Assembly (NCBI GenBank): GCA_945952465.1
Contig: CAMFIB010000001.1
Span: forward strand, 682,001-746,000
From: an uncultured Pseudomonadota bacterium
GTDB taxonomy: Bacteria; Pseudomonadota; Gammaproteobacteria; Burkholderiales; Burkholderiaceae_C
DNA length: 64,000 nt
Reading direction: 5' to 3'
Of this stretch, positions 26,264 to 34,099 are shown piece by piece; the first letter of the stretch is position 1, and every line of letters starts with the position of its first letter. The translations under genes were made by a program, and so were the position numbers. The notes below the pieces were generated by a model. That model made no database searches. It saw only the letters and a program-made list of their open reading frames with translations, and had not been told where the DNA came from.

Positions 26264-26580
26264 CAATGCAGTTCCTTGTTGATGTTAGCGCTCAAGTGCT
26301 GGATGAAATCGTCGAAGTCCAGATCCTCCACCTCGCGCGCCGGGCCTTGAGTGCCCAAGAACGCGATGGCATCCCGGGCCATGGCCATTGCCTGGCTGAC
26401 CGCGGATTCAGCGCCGCACTGGAATTCTCGCCACGGCTCGTAGTCCATCGTTCCAAACTTGATGAACGCAAACAGCGTGACGATACCTGACGGGCGGATG
26501 GTGTAGCCAAGGTTGATCAGGCAGTGACCAGCCTTGGCCTTGAACCCATGCGTGAGCTTCAGGGGTTCAGGGGAGTTCAA
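26263..26580 (-). CDS. Hypothetical protein, start uncertain (TTG)
   Basis: 105 residues if translation begins at TTG 26580, five bases after GGAGG and overlapping the upstream gene's end; no ATG lies in the plausible window. Contains TIRPSGIVTLFAFIKFG and an acidic C-terminus (REVEDLDFDDFIQHL). Unknown function. Confidence 0.5.
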   Translation of the reverse strand: MNSPEPLKLTHGFKAKAGHCLINLGYTIRPSGIVTLFAFIKFGTMDYEPWREFQCGAESAVSQAMAMARDAIAFLGTQGPAREVEDLDFDDFIQHLSANINKELH

Positions 26581-26863
26581 CCACACCTCCGGGCATGAGA
26601 CGGACCACGTAGTCCGGCCCCCGTTGATGGCCACTGGGCAGCATGATCCGGCGCATGTTGCCGCCCAGACCCACGTCACGCTTCTGCGCCGGGGTCAGGT
26701 TGTCAACTGCTTCCGGGGCCACCCCGTGGGTTGTGATGGCGACACCCTCGATGGTGTCGTCGCTGATGGGGCGACCGTGGACGATCGCCTGCTCGAATTG
26801 GATCTCGGTTTGACCAAGGGTGACCACCCACGTACCCCGATCTTTTTGCCATTGGAATCGCAT
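26567..26863 (-). CDS. Hypothetical protein
   Basis: 98 residues; the N-terminal half is beta-rich (RFQWQKDRGTWVVTLGQTEI). The motif GGNMRRIMLPSGHQRGPDY follows. No family recognised. Ends 14 bases inside the next gene. Confidence 0.5.
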   Translation of the reverse strand: MRFQWQKDRGTWVVTLGQTEIQFEQAIVHGRPISDDTIEGVAITTHGVAPEAVDNLTPAQKRDVGLGGNMRRIMLPSGHQRGPDYVVRLMPGGVVELP

Positions 26864-27166
26864 GTTTTTCTCTACCGCTGTGTAACGTCAAATTGCCCAG
26901 AAGGCCTGGGCTAAAAATTGTCGGCTGCTCCTGCTTGACGCCCTGTCTACCGGCTCATGAGCCGAAGCGCCGCCGTGCCGGGACCCGCTTCCTTGCGTGG
27001 TCCATGTCTCTCACAGCGGTTGGCGCCGCTGTCGGTGGTTGCGGACCATGTCCGCCGGGATCAATCAGGTTTTGCGATAGTGGTCTCCTTGCGATTCAGG
27101 GTCCAAGCCTCATCGGGCTTTGCGGACCCACTGGTCATTTGATGGCGGTCCTCGGCCGCCGTTGGG
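26864..27166. other. 303-base stretch with no supported gene
   Basis: Only very short minus-strand frames are present, such as a 25-codon frame from 27136, and none has a good ribosome site. A small hairpin GCCCAG...CTGGGC lies near 26896-26912 and resembles the intergenic hairpins elsewhere but is not attached to a start-associated sequence. Confidence 0.5.
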
Positions 27167-27886
27167 TTATGCCGCGTCGATCAGACGCAGGGTTTCTTCT
27201 GCTTCGTCGAACGCCTCGTCGTCGGCGCCGCTGTCGGCTTCTGGGTACCGGTCGCGGTACCAGAGAAGGCCGTTCATCAGCGTGTCGATCGTTCGGTAGG
27301 CGCGCTGCAACAAAGAGGCCAAGCCGTCCGCTGTGTAGAGCGCTTCGCAAGAGCGAAGGGCGTTGGGCTGCTCGTCGTATTCATAGTGACCGCCGAACTT
27401 GCCCTCGTACCAACGGTAGGCGGCGGGTTTGGAATCGGCTGGCATCGCCTGCGCGGGTTGCGGTGGGTAAATTCGCACGGCACTGAATCCGTAGCTCCAC
27501 TCCGCAATTCGGCCAGCCTTCAGGTCGTCGAGTGCCCGGATCGTCGCATCCGGACCCGCATAGACAGCTCTTTGTCCGGCTGTAATGGCATCATGGATGT
27601 TGTCCCAATAAGACTGCGCAGCGCCCTCAACTGCCACGGTGTAGCGCGTCTCGCTGGGCATGGTCTGCCGCTTTGTCGCATTCACCTCCCCGCCATCCGG
27701 TTGTGCGAGGGCGGCGCGGGCCAGCCACGCACCCCACAGATCGGCTGTCATCGGGTTCAGCCACAGCCAACGCAAGCCGCTGGTATCGTAAGTGTGAGCT
27801 ATGTCGTAGCCAGCGCCGTTGGCCCAATTCTCAAACGGCGTCTTTTCTCGCTCCACCTTCTCGCGCGGCAGGGGTGTTGTCGCCAT
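27167..27886 (-). CDS. Hypothetical protein
   Basis: 239 residues from the ATG at 27886, which follows ACGGAGTGAAC, a relative of the start-associated sequence. The segment FENWANGAGYDIAHTYDTSG, then LRWLWLN and TADLWGAWLARAAL, is a short aromatic block that recurs in many phage early proteins. The C-terminus is acidic. Function unknown. Confidence 0.6.
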   Translation of the reverse strand: MATTPLPREKVEREKTPFENWANGAGYDIAHTYDTSGLRWLWLNPMTADLWGAWLARAALAQPDGGEVNATKRQTMPSETRYTVAVEGAAQSYWDNIHDAITAGQRAVYAGPDATIRALDDLKAGRIAEWSYGFSAVRIYPPQPAQAMPADSKPAAYRWYEGKFGGHYEYDEQPNALRSCEALYTADGLASLLQRAYRTIDTLMNGLLWYRDRYPEADSGADDEAFDEAEETLRLIDAA

Positions 27887-27888
27887 GT

Positions 27889-28089
27889 TCACTCCGTAAT
27901 CAGTTGATCCAGCGGCACGACCTTCTCGTCGCGCTTCTTCACCGGATCGTGTTGAAGGTTCTCGTAGCCGGTGGGGCGTTCGCTCCACGCGTGGCGACGG
28001 TGGGTGCAGTCGACGTGGGAGCACTCGGCGACCTTGCTGTTCATGCGCTGCGGGTCGCGGCCGCAGGTGGTGCACTGGGCGTCAGGCAT
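27889..28089 (-). CDS. Small Cys/His protein, possible zinc finger
   Basis: 66 residues. CTTCGRDPQRMNSKVAECSH, then VDCTHRRH, gives Cys and His spacing suitable for one zinc site. Start ATG at 28089 overlaps the lipoprotein stop by 8 bases. Unknown function. Confidence 0.55.
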   Translation of the reverse strand: MPDAQCTTCGRDPQRMNSKVAECSHVDCTHRRHAWSERPTGYENLQHDPVKKRDEKVVPLDQLITE

Positions 28090-28867
28090 TGCTTGCCCCC
28101 GCTGCGCAGGCCTTGGCCACGGCCTCGGCGACCTTGGTGTACATCCGGTTGCTGTAGGCCTGTTTGGGGTGAATGCCGTCGGCCAGATCGGAGCTGCCGT
28201 CGAAGGCGGCGCTGCCCATGTCGGCGAAGATCACGTCGTTGGCAGCTGTCCAGCGCACCAGCGCCGTGTACAGCTCGTTGCGCCGGCGGATGTCTTCGGG
28301 GGTGACGCTGACGTTGTCGGGGCGTTTGCCCTCGGCCATCTGGGCCAGGCCGGTGACGACCGGCACGCGGCCTTCGCGCCGGACCACCGCCACCAGTTCG
28401 GCGAGGATCGCCACAGTGTCTGCGGCGCTGGCCGGCGGGTTTTCGATCGCGACGTCGATGATCCCGTTTTCGATGATCACGACCTTGCCGGTACGGGCTT
28501 CGGCGTCGAACCGGCCGCGCGGCTTGCCGTCAGGAACGAAGGGGTTGTTGTAGCCGTCACGCAGTTGGCGCAGGCTGACGCCGGAGACCGAGCGATCGAC
28601 GAGCTGCAGGTGGGGCAGGGTCTCGCTGAGTTGGGCGGCGGGCGGGCGCTCGAGGCGCTGCAGCTCCTTCTTCTCGTTGTAGAAGTGGCCGTAGGCGATC
28701 GAATCACCGTAGATGGTGGCTGGGCAAGGCTGCGTCCGGGGTTGGGTCGTCGCCTGCGACGGAGGGGAAGGTGCTGGGGTGGGGGCATCCGAAGCGCCCC
28801 CACCCCCACCACCGCAGCCTGTCAGCAGGATGCTGACAGCGGCTGCACAAAGCAACAGCTTTCTCAT
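28082..28867 (-). CDS. SGNH/GDSL hydrolase-like lipoprotein
   Basis: 261 residues from the ATG at 28867, set by the start-associated element. Signal MRKLLLCAAAVSILLTGCGG is a lipoprotein signal (LTGC). The mature domain has YGDSIAYG (GDSx, nucleophile Ser), GIIDVAI in the place of the third block and DGIHP (Asp-x-x-His), the catalytic layout of SGNH hydrolases. An outer-surface or periplasmic esterase made early in infection is unusual; it could modify cell surface or act in exclusion. One CCCCGACAAC motif at 28312-28322 encodes RPDNVS. Confidence 0.78.
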   Translation of the reverse strand: MRKLLLCAAAVSILLTGCGGGGGGASDAPTPAPSPPSQATTQPRTQPCPATIYGDSIAYGHFYNEKKELQRLERPPAAQLSETLPHLQLVDRSVSGVSLRQLRDGYNNPFVPDGKPRGRFDAEARTGKVVIIENGIIDVAIENPPASAADTVAILAELVAVVRREGRVPVVTGLAQMAEGKRPDNVSVTPEDIRRRNELYTALVRWTAANDVIFADMGSAAFDGSSDLADGIHPKQAYSNRMYTKVAEAVAKACAAGASNA

Positions 28868-28899
28868 GTGAAACTCCAAGGTGTGCCCAAGGCGGGCAC
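28865..28899 (-). repeat. Start-associated element, copy 2
   Basis: Minus strand: hairpin GTGCCC-GCCTT-GGGCAC (28883-28899), then TTGGAGTTTCAC directly before the lipoprotein ATG. Confidence 0.85.
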
Positions 28900-28928
28900 G
28901 AAAAGTTGGTGGCCGATACAGGCCGGGA

Positions 28929-29165
28929 TCAGTTCAAGGTTTCGCCGGTCTTCTTGTCCTTCCAGAATTTGCAGCAGCCCAACCTGCTGGGGGTAAAAGC
29001 GTTGTGGTCACACATCGGGCGCAGGTATGGCAGCTCCATTGCAGGCTTGGCCAAGCGCTCCGGGTGGTAGTAGGCGCAGTTGCCGCAGTGCGGCACGACA
29101 GGCTCGTACTCGGAAATGACCTTGTCCGAGCGCCGTTGCTCTGCTGACGTGGTCAGGAGTGCCAT
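28929..29165 (-). CDS. Cys-rich hypothetical protein
   Basis: 78 residues, ATG at 29165 in a TGATG overlap with the upstream stop. Cys pattern HCGNCAYY, MCDHN and GCCKFW suggests a metal site. Similar small Cys proteins recur in phages; function unknown. Confidence 0.55.
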   Translation of the reverse strand: MALLTTSAEQRRSDKVISEYEPVVPHCGNCAYYHPERLAKPAMELPYLRPMCDHNAFTPSRLGCCKFWKDKKTGETLN

Positions 29166-29449
29166 CACGTCCCTTTCCGGCCGCGGGGCGGCTTCAGTTT
29201 CGGGGTCAGGTACTCGAAGTGGCGGATCATTCCGCGCGGGATCTGCTCCCGAGTCGCCACGAGATCAGGGCTCCACGCCGCCGTCACGACGATGCCAGCG
29301 GGGTCGTCCTTCAGGATGAAGCCGGTCTGCGCGAACAGCTTGGGCTTGTAGCTGTGATCTTGGTCATCGACCCAAGGGCCGATGTCCTTCAGGCCTGCGT
29401 CCTCCCACACGAAGAACGCAAGCGGCGGGTGTGGAACGTAGCTGCTCAT
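29165..29449 (-). CDS. Conserved phage hypothetical protein
   Basis: 94 residues from the ATG at 29449, overlapping the ligase stop as ATGA. YVPHPPLAFFVWEDAGLKDI, then WVDDQDH and a short beta-rich tail, look like a family often seen beside ligase and early genes of tailed phages. No function known. Confidence 0.55.
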   Translation of the reverse strand: MSSYVPHPPLAFFVWEDAGLKDIGPWVDDQDHSYKPKLFAQTGFILKDDPAGIVVTAAWSPDLVATREQIPRGMIRHFEYLTPKLKPPRGRKGT

Positions 29450-30333
29450 GCGCTCATGTCCCGTGCGTCGCGGAACCCCACAAAGCGTGGGAAGCGCGGC
29501 GCGTCCTTCACGCCGTAGGGCATGGCGCGGTACTTCACGATCTTCCCAGCTTGGGTGTCGCGGCACGCCCAGATTTCGCGGCGTTGATCGTGGGTCAGCA
29601 CGCCGGGGGCGCAGCTGAACTCGACCCCGCTCTGCACGTCGCGGACGGTGAAGCCGCCGACCATGCCGTTGCCCACCAGCCCTGCCTGCGCCGTGCTGCG
29701 CTCGGTGCGGCCCAACTCGTTCTTGAACGCCTCGTTGGTGTTGTGCATGGCCTCGTAGACCGAGACGATCGTGGCCTCGCCATCGACAAAAGGCTTGACC
29801 TTGAGCATGGACTGCTCACGCGCGGTGCCGCGGCCGAACTTGTAGAGGCCGTCGGGCGACTTGAGGATGGCCCCCTCGTAGCCTTCGGCAATGTTGGTCG
29901 CGTACATCTCGTCCAGCCCGACTTGGTTCACCACGAAATCCTGATCCAGAATGCGGCAGTAGCTCGGCAGTTTCATGTCGTGCAACTTGATCAGGCGCTC
30001 CCGAAACGGGCCGTCGGCGATCAGGTCGAACACGAAATATGTGAAGTCAGGCTCACCCTTGTGAGCCATTACCGCGCTGTACGTGTTGAGGTACGTGGTT
30101 TCGGTATTGGGCTCGCCGACGATGATCTCGCCGTCGACGTTGTCGGGGCAGGTGGCCTCCAACATCGTGCGGATGTGGATGTTGGGGACGGGCTTGAGGC
30201 TGCGCGTCAACGCCCGCCCGTTGCGCATGGCAACCCGGATGCCGTCCAGCTTGCGGCTTCCGTACAGCGGGAACCGCAGCGGGTGTTTCGGGTCGGGTTC
30301 GCACGCCAGGTGCGGCTTGAAGGGGTCGCTCAT
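29446..30333 (-). CDS. ATP-dependent DNA ligase
   Basis: 295 residues. Nucleotidyltransferase motif I is SRKLDGIR with the adenylated Lys28, motif III DGEIIV, IIIa YFVFDLI, IV EGAILKSP and V SMLKVKP. The length and the compact C-terminal OB-like part fit minimal phage ligases that seal nicks in replication. CCCCGACAAC motif at 30138-30148 (CPDNVDG) lies immediately before motif III. Both ends overlap neighbours by 4 bases. Confidence 0.9.
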   Translation of the reverse strand: MSDPFKPHLACEPDPKHPLRFPLYGSRKLDGIRVAMRNGRALTRSLKPVPNIHIRTMLEATCPDNVDGEIIVGEPNTETTYLNTYSAVMAHKGEPDFTYFVFDLIADGPFRERLIKLHDMKLPSYCRILDQDFVVNQVGLDEMYATNIAEGYEGAILKSPDGLYKFGRGTAREQSMLKVKPFVDGEATIVSVYEAMHNTNEAFKNELGRTERSTAQAGLVGNGMVGGFTVRDVQSGVEFSCAPGVLTHDQRREIWACRDTQAGKIVKYRAMPYGVKDAPRFPRFVGFRDARDMSA

Positions 30334-30563
30334 TTACGGCGCTCCTGAATCGTTGGGGGCGCTGCGGGCTGCAGCTGGGCGCACTGCACCGGCACCTCAT
30401 CAAGGCGGCGAGCACATGCAACGCGGACCGGGTCGACACCTGCGGACAGAGCGCCGTAGTAGAAGAACTCGCGAGCAATGAAGTTGATCGCGACGCAGAT
30501 GATCAGGACGATCACCACCGATGTTGCGCGGGGCAACATCGGGTCGTGGCCGAGCGTGATCAT
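30330..30563 (-). CDS. Small single-pass membrane protein
   Basis: 77 residues. One hydrophobic segment (SVVIVLIICVAINFIAREFF) and a soluble C-terminal tail with two Cys. It overlaps both neighbours as ATGA. Function unknown. Confidence 0.55.
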   Translation of the reverse strand: MITLGHDPMLPRATSVVIVLIICVAINFIAREFFYYGALSAGVDPVRVACARRLDEVPVQCAQLQPAAPPTIQERRK

Positions 30564-30889
30564 CGGCCGTAGACGCGAATCGCGACGCCGGGATCGCCCG
30601 TCTTCGTGTGCTGGGCCACCAAGGTCGGTGGCGGCGTCAGCAGGGTGGCGATCGTCTTCCAGTCCGTCGTGTTGCGGCCGGCGGTGGGCGTGACGGTGAT
30701 CTTGTGCAGCGTGCCCATCAGCTCGGATTGGCCCGAGTCGATCAGCTGCTTCTTGAGTTCGGCCTGTTTGGCTTCGAGATCGTCGATCTCGGCCTTGATG
30801 AGGCAGTAATCGTCGACGATGGAAACGAGGTCGACGGGGGCGACAGCCAAGGCGGCTGCGACGCCCGACACGTTGTCGGGGTGGCTCAT
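30560..30889 (-). CDS. Coiled-coil hypothetical protein
   Basis: 109 residues from the ATG at 30889 set by the start-associated element. The middle (KAEIDDLEAKQAELKKQLID) is a heptad-like helix; the C-terminus is basic. The first codons (MSHPDNVSG) contain a CCCCGACAAC motif at 30871-30881, only eight bases from the start codon. Confidence 0.6.
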   Translation of the reverse strand: MSHPDNVSGVAAALAVAPVDLVSIVDDYCLIKAEIDDLEAKQAELKKQLIDSGQSELMGTLHKITVTPTAGRNTTDWKTIATLLTPPPTLVAQHTKTGDPGVAIRVYGR

Positions 30890-30922
30890 GTGGAACTCCA
30901 AAAGTGCCCCGAAAGCCGGGGC
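30887..30922 (-). repeat. Start-associated element, copy 3
   Basis: Minus strand: hairpin GCCCCG-GCTTT-CGGGGC (30906-30922), then TTTTGGAGTTCCAC before the ATG. Confidence 0.85.
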
Positions 30923-30967
30923 GGGTAAGGGATCAAACTGTAGCTGTTGGGGACCGTTTCGTCAAGG

Positions 30968-31552
30968 TCAATCGCCGTAACTGCTGCTCGAATCGCTGGA
31001 CGAATAGCTGTCCGAGGAACTGCTTGACGAGTAGCTGTCGGACGAGCTGGAAGACCAGCTTTCCGACGCCGGCGGTGGGGGCGGCGGCGCGTCATCGAAC
31101 ATGCGGGTTTCGCGGATGGCGTAGCCGTCGTCAGCGGGGGCCGGTGGTGGCGTTGGAGAGTCCGCCCAAGGCTTGCACGCCGGGACGGCCGTGATCAGCG
31201 CGTAGTCCGGTGTGAAGTCTTGGGAGGCCGAGGTCGCCGGCGCAGGTGCAGGCTGCGGAGGGTTGAGCAGGTGTGCGATCACCAGCCCGGTCAGCAGGCC
31301 GTCGTTGCTGGGCGCCGGCGGCGGTGCAGGCACCGTGCCGCCGAACCGAGGCGATGGGAACGGCGGCTGCTGCGAGCCGTAGGGCCGGGCCTGCGGTGCA
31401 TGCACCCGGTTGGCCAACAACTCGCGCGGCACGTCGGGCAGCCGACGCAGCTCCGGCTTGCTCCACTTCTTGGGCAGCACCTGGTCGTGGTCGATGTCGC
31501 GCAAGGCTTGCGCGGGCTTCTTCCGAAAAATCTTGCGAATCCAGTTGAACAT
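30968..31552 (-). CDS. Pro- and Ser-rich hypothetical protein
   Basis: 194 residues. Basic amphipathic start (MFNWIRKIFRKKPAQAL), a disordered Pro-rich middle and a tail of Ser with Asp and Tyr (SESWSSSSSDSYSSSSSS and on). The basic head could bind membrane or nucleic acid. A GAAGAGTTCAAC leader, a degenerate start-associated sequence, precedes the ATG. Function unknown. Confidence 0.6.
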   Translation of the reverse strand: MFNWIRKIFRKKPAQALRDIDHDQVLPKKWSKPELRRLPDVPRELLANRVHAPQARPYGSQQPPFPSPRFGGTVPAPPPAPSNDGLLTGLVIAHLLNPPQPAPAPATSASQDFTPDYALITAVPACKPWADSPTPPPAPADDGYAIRETRMFDDAPPPPPPASESWSSSSSDSYSSSSSSDSYSSSDSSSSYGD

Positions 31553-31574
31553 GTTGAACTCTTCTTTTCAATGG

Positions 31575-32294
31575 TCAGGCGGCCTCGGCCGCACGTTGGT
31601 TGTTGGCCGGCGTGCCGGCGAAGAAGATCCGTTGCACCTCGTTGGCCCGTGTTCCGTGCGCGGGAAATCCCACGATCGCTTTGCGATCGGCCTGGTAGCA
31701 GATGCCGCAGTTCAGGCAGTCGGTGTTGCCTGTGGTGGTCGGACACACGGTCACGAGCCGGCCCGCCGGCGTGGTGACCGGCTTGTCGGCGCCCTTGGGC
31801 AGGGCCACGACCACCGGGAGACCGTAGGCGGCGTACTGGTCGGCCTGCCGCAGCGTCTCCGCGCTCAGGTTGACTGTGAACCCGCCGCGGTTGGCGTGCC
31901 TCAGCGCGCGCCGGGTCATGGGCGTGGGCGGGTGATGGGTGTAGGTGAAGCCGCGACGCCCCTTGTTGGCCTGCGTGAGGGCCTCGAGGTGCGCCCAGCT
32001 CACGTTGCCGGCGGGTGTGGTGGGCAAGTCGCCCGCCACGTTCATCCGCCAGAGCTGGTGGCGGGGCAGGTCCTTGATGTGGCCCAGCAGTTGCTGCCAG
32101 GTGCCGCCGCGGTTGCCCGCGGAGACCTGACGCCAGTGCATGGCCAGCGGCCCGTGCTCGGCGTAGCAGCCGCTGCCGCGGAAGCTGCATGTCTTGGGGC
32201 ACGTCGACGCTTCGGTGACGGTGGTCGGAATCGGCCCCGTCTTCTTGTTTCCGGACACGCGGGAGAAATGCACCCGCGGGGTGTTGAATCTCAT
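31575..32294 (-). CDS. Conserved phage Cys-rich protein (DUF7227-like)
   Basis: 239 residues from the ATG at 32294. The N-terminal TEASTCPKTCSFRGSGCYAE is the signature of a phage family with a C-x3-C-x5-C-type cluster; further Cys are VCPTTTGNTDCLNCGICYQ. The Cys layout recalls the Gp37/Gp68 group of iron-sulfur or radical SAM-like phage proteins, but no CxxxCxxC triad is present, so metal cofactor type is open. Confidence 0.65.
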   Translation of the reverse strand: MRFNTPRVHFSRVSGNKKTGPIPTTVTEASTCPKTCSFRGSGCYAEHGPLAMHWRQVSAGNRGGTWQQLLGHIKDLPRHQLWRMNVAGDLPTTPAGNVSWAHLEALTQANKGRRGFTYTHHPPTPMTRRALRHANRGGFTVNLSAETLRQADQYAAYGLPVVVALPKGADKPVTTPAGRLVTVCPTTTGNTDCLNCGICYQADRKAIVGFPAHGTRANEVQRIFFAGTPANNQRAAEAA

Positions 32295-32326
32295 GTGGAA
32301 CTCCAAAATGCCCCGAAGGCCGGGGC
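32292..32326 (-). repeat. Start-associated element, copy 4
   Basis: Minus strand: hairpin GCCCCG-GCCTT-CGGGGC (32310-32326), then TTTTGGAGTTCCAC before the ATG. Confidence 0.85.
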
Positions 32327-32341
32327 GAAAGGTTGAGCAGG

Positions 32342-32764
32342 TCAGTACTCGGTGTTCAGCATCATCACCGTGTAGCCGACTTGATCGTTGTCGGGGTCGC
32401 CGATGACGGCGTCCTGCTGCATGAAGAACACCCACTCGCCGCTCGGGAAGTCGGTGTAGCTCAGCTGCTTGACAAAGAGCGGTGGCTTCTCGTCCTCCGT
32501 CGTCAATTCGACGACAGCGGTGCCGCCATCGGCCACTTTCAGCTTCAGAACGCCAACCGTTGCGCGCCGGTGAATCCACTCGGTACGGAACTTTGGCGCG
32601 AACTCGGTCGCAACGATGTCGACGAACCAGTGTGCGCCGGCACGCTCCGCAACCTTGTCGACGCCTTCCGTGGTCACGAACTTGCGATTGGCCCAGTGCA
32701 GGGTCCGGCCGTCCGACCCGCCCGAAAACGACGAGAAGACGGACTCCAGTGTTTGAACTTCCAT
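32342..32764 (-). CDS. DUF6876-like phage protein
   Basis: 140 residues, ATG at 32764 after TTTGGAGTTTCAC. GGSDGRTLHWANRKFVTTEG, then VDKVAERAGAHWFVDIVAT, resembles the small DUF6876 family (a Thr-Glu/Asp-Gly-Val then Ala-x-W-x-x-D pattern). The C-terminus is beta-rich. CCCCGACAAC motif at 32386-32396 (DPDNDQ). Function of the family is unknown. Confidence 0.6.
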   Translation of the reverse strand: MEVQTLESVFSSFSGGSDGRTLHWANRKFVTTEGVDKVAERAGAHWFVDIVATEFAPKFRTEWIHRRATVGVLKLKVADGGTAVVELTTEDEKPPLFVKQLSYTDFPSGEWVFFMQQDAVIGDPDNDQVGYTVMMLNTEY

Positions 32765-32780
32765 GTGAAACTCCAAAGTT
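32762..32780 (-). repeat. Start-associated element, copy 5 (no clear hairpin)
   Basis: TTTGGAGTTTCAC directly before the ATG at 32764; the upstream segment does not form a matched stem. Confidence 0.75.
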
Positions 32781-32832
32781 GGGCTAAGGTAGAAGCAATG
32801 CCGGCGGCCCAGGTCTCCGGCACTGCGAGAGA

Positions 32833-33435
32833 TCACATGGAAGCGTCGTAGCCGGCGTCAGCGTTCATTCGCATCAAGCCATCGACGAAGTCCGGGGTCA
32901 TCCCGTACGCCACCATCGGGTCGACCGGAAAGCGGCCGCACGACGAGAAGTTCGGGTTGAAGATGGCCATGCCGTGGGCACTGGCCGTGTAGACGGGGTT
33001 GCCGTTGTCGGGGCGCTCGCCCAGCTCGATCGAGAAGTCGAGGTCGACATCCTGGCCGACTTCCGCCACACCACTGGACTCGACGAGGAAGCACAGAGCT
33101 GTGCTCTTGTCGTCACGCTGAATCTCGAGGGCCTTGGCTGCAGCCTCTTCGTGGCTGCGTGCGTGGACTTCGATCGTCCACGTCACCGAATATTCGCGAT
33201 AGCCATCCTCGATGCTCGGCGTGTTGAACGGGTTGTCCTTCGACAATTCGTCCTCCTCCTTGTGCAGCTCGTGTTGAACCCATGCCCAGTAGCCGGTGCA
33301 GGTGGTTTCTGACATGACTGCCAACCGCCATGCCACGCGCGGGTATCCGGGGTGTTGGCCATCACCGTCCGGGTTGTATTTGTCGTCGAGTTGTTCGGGC
33401 GACAGGCCGTAGTCGTCGGTGTAGAACTTGACCAT
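32833..33435 (-). CDS. Hypothetical protein
   Basis: 200 residues from the ATG at 33435 with GGAGG four bases upstream, sharing a base with the previous stop (TGATG). Middle part (YREYSVTWTIEVHARSHEEA, then AAKALEIQRD) looks like a small ferredoxin-like 'DpnD/PcfM'-type fold often found in mobile elements. CCCCGACAAC motif at 33003-33013 (RPDNGN). Function unknown. Confidence 0.55.
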   Translation of the reverse strand: MVKFYTDDYGLSPEQLDDKYNPDGDGQHPGYPRVAWRLAVMSETTCTGYWAWVQHELHKEEDELSKDNPFNTPSIEDGYREYSVTWTIEVHARSHEEAAAKALEIQRDDKSTALCFLVESSGVAEVGQDVDLDFSIELGERPDNGNPVYTASAHGMAIFNPNFSSCGRFPVDPMVAYGMTPDFVDGLMRMNADAGYDASM

Positions 33436-33569
33436 CACACCTCCGTGTAGGCGACGGACGCGTCCGGCCCGTAGATCTGCTGAGCCTGACGCTCGGCCGC
33501 GTTGTGCGAGATGGCTTTGAGCGTCCCGCACTCGACGCCAAGGCCGTCGTAGACGATGTAAGTCTTCAT
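33435..33569 (-). CDS. 44-residue hypothetical protein
   Basis: Small gene starting at the ATG at 33569 behind TTAGGAGTTCAC, a start-associated element. Sequence MKTYIVYDGLGVECGTLKAI followed by SHNAAERQAQQIYG is compact and plausible as a folded small protein; the end overlaps the next start. Function unknown. Confidence 0.65.
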   Translation of the reverse strand: MKTYIVYDGLGVECGTLKAISHNAAERQAQQIYGPDASVAYTEV

Positions 33570-33599
33570 GTGAACTCCTAAGTGGGCGCAACAAGGCGC
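33567..33599 (-). repeat. Start-associated element, copy 6
   Basis: Hairpin GCGC-CTTGTT-GCGC (33586-33599), then TTAGGAGTTCAC before the ATG at 33569. Confidence 0.7.
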
Positions 33600-33644
33600 A
33601 GGGTGAGCGGCCCGATTTCGGCTCGGGCCGCAAAGCCGGTCGGG

Positions 33645-34055
33645 TTACAGGAAGGTCTTGGCCAGCCAGGCGAAGCCCAGAATCACGGTCGGGGCGAGGA
33701 ACACGCCAGCGACGTAGTATTCCTGCTTGACGGCGTTGCGGTACATGCTCTTGACCCGCAGCAGGCCGATGATCAGGAAGACGCCGACAGCCAGCGCCAG
33801 CGGGATGGCCGGCAGCTTCGTGTTCGGCACGACCAGCCACGCCCAGACGGTCTGCAGCACCCAGCTTTCGTAAAGCACGAGGCCGGCGGCCATCGCGATG
33901 ATGCCAGCAACCGCGACCACGAACACCAGGGCGCCGAGGGCCCAGTAGAGGGCGTCCCAGAGCTCCACCTTGAGGCGCACCCGTTTCAAGTGCTTGATCG
34001 TCCGCTGCATGCGGGCGTTGATCTCTTCGTTGGTGTCGTCGAAAGTCATGTTCAT
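33645..34055 (-). CDS. Multi-pass membrane protein
   Basis: 136 residues; a charged N-terminal helix (EEINARMQRTIKHLKRVRLK) is followed by about four hydrophobic segments (ALVFVVAVAGIIAMAAGLVL and others). Start fixed by the TTAGGAGTTTCCC element. Function unknown. Confidence 0.65.
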   Translation of the reverse strand: MNMTFDDTNEEINARMQRTIKHLKRVRLKVELWDALYWALGALVFVVAVAGIIAMAAGLVLYESWVLQTVWAWLVVPNTKLPAIPLALAVGVFLIIGLLRVKSMYRNAVKQEYYVAGVFLAPTVILGFAWLAKTFL

Positions 34056-34088
34056 GGGAAACTCCTAAGTTGTGGCCCAAGGTGGGCC
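34053..34088 (-). repeat. Start-associated element, copy 7
   Basis: Hairpin GGCCC-ACCTT-GGGCC (34074-34088), then TTAGGAGTTTCCC before the ATG at 34055. Confidence 0.8.
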
Positions 34089-34099
34089 GGGTTGAAAAA

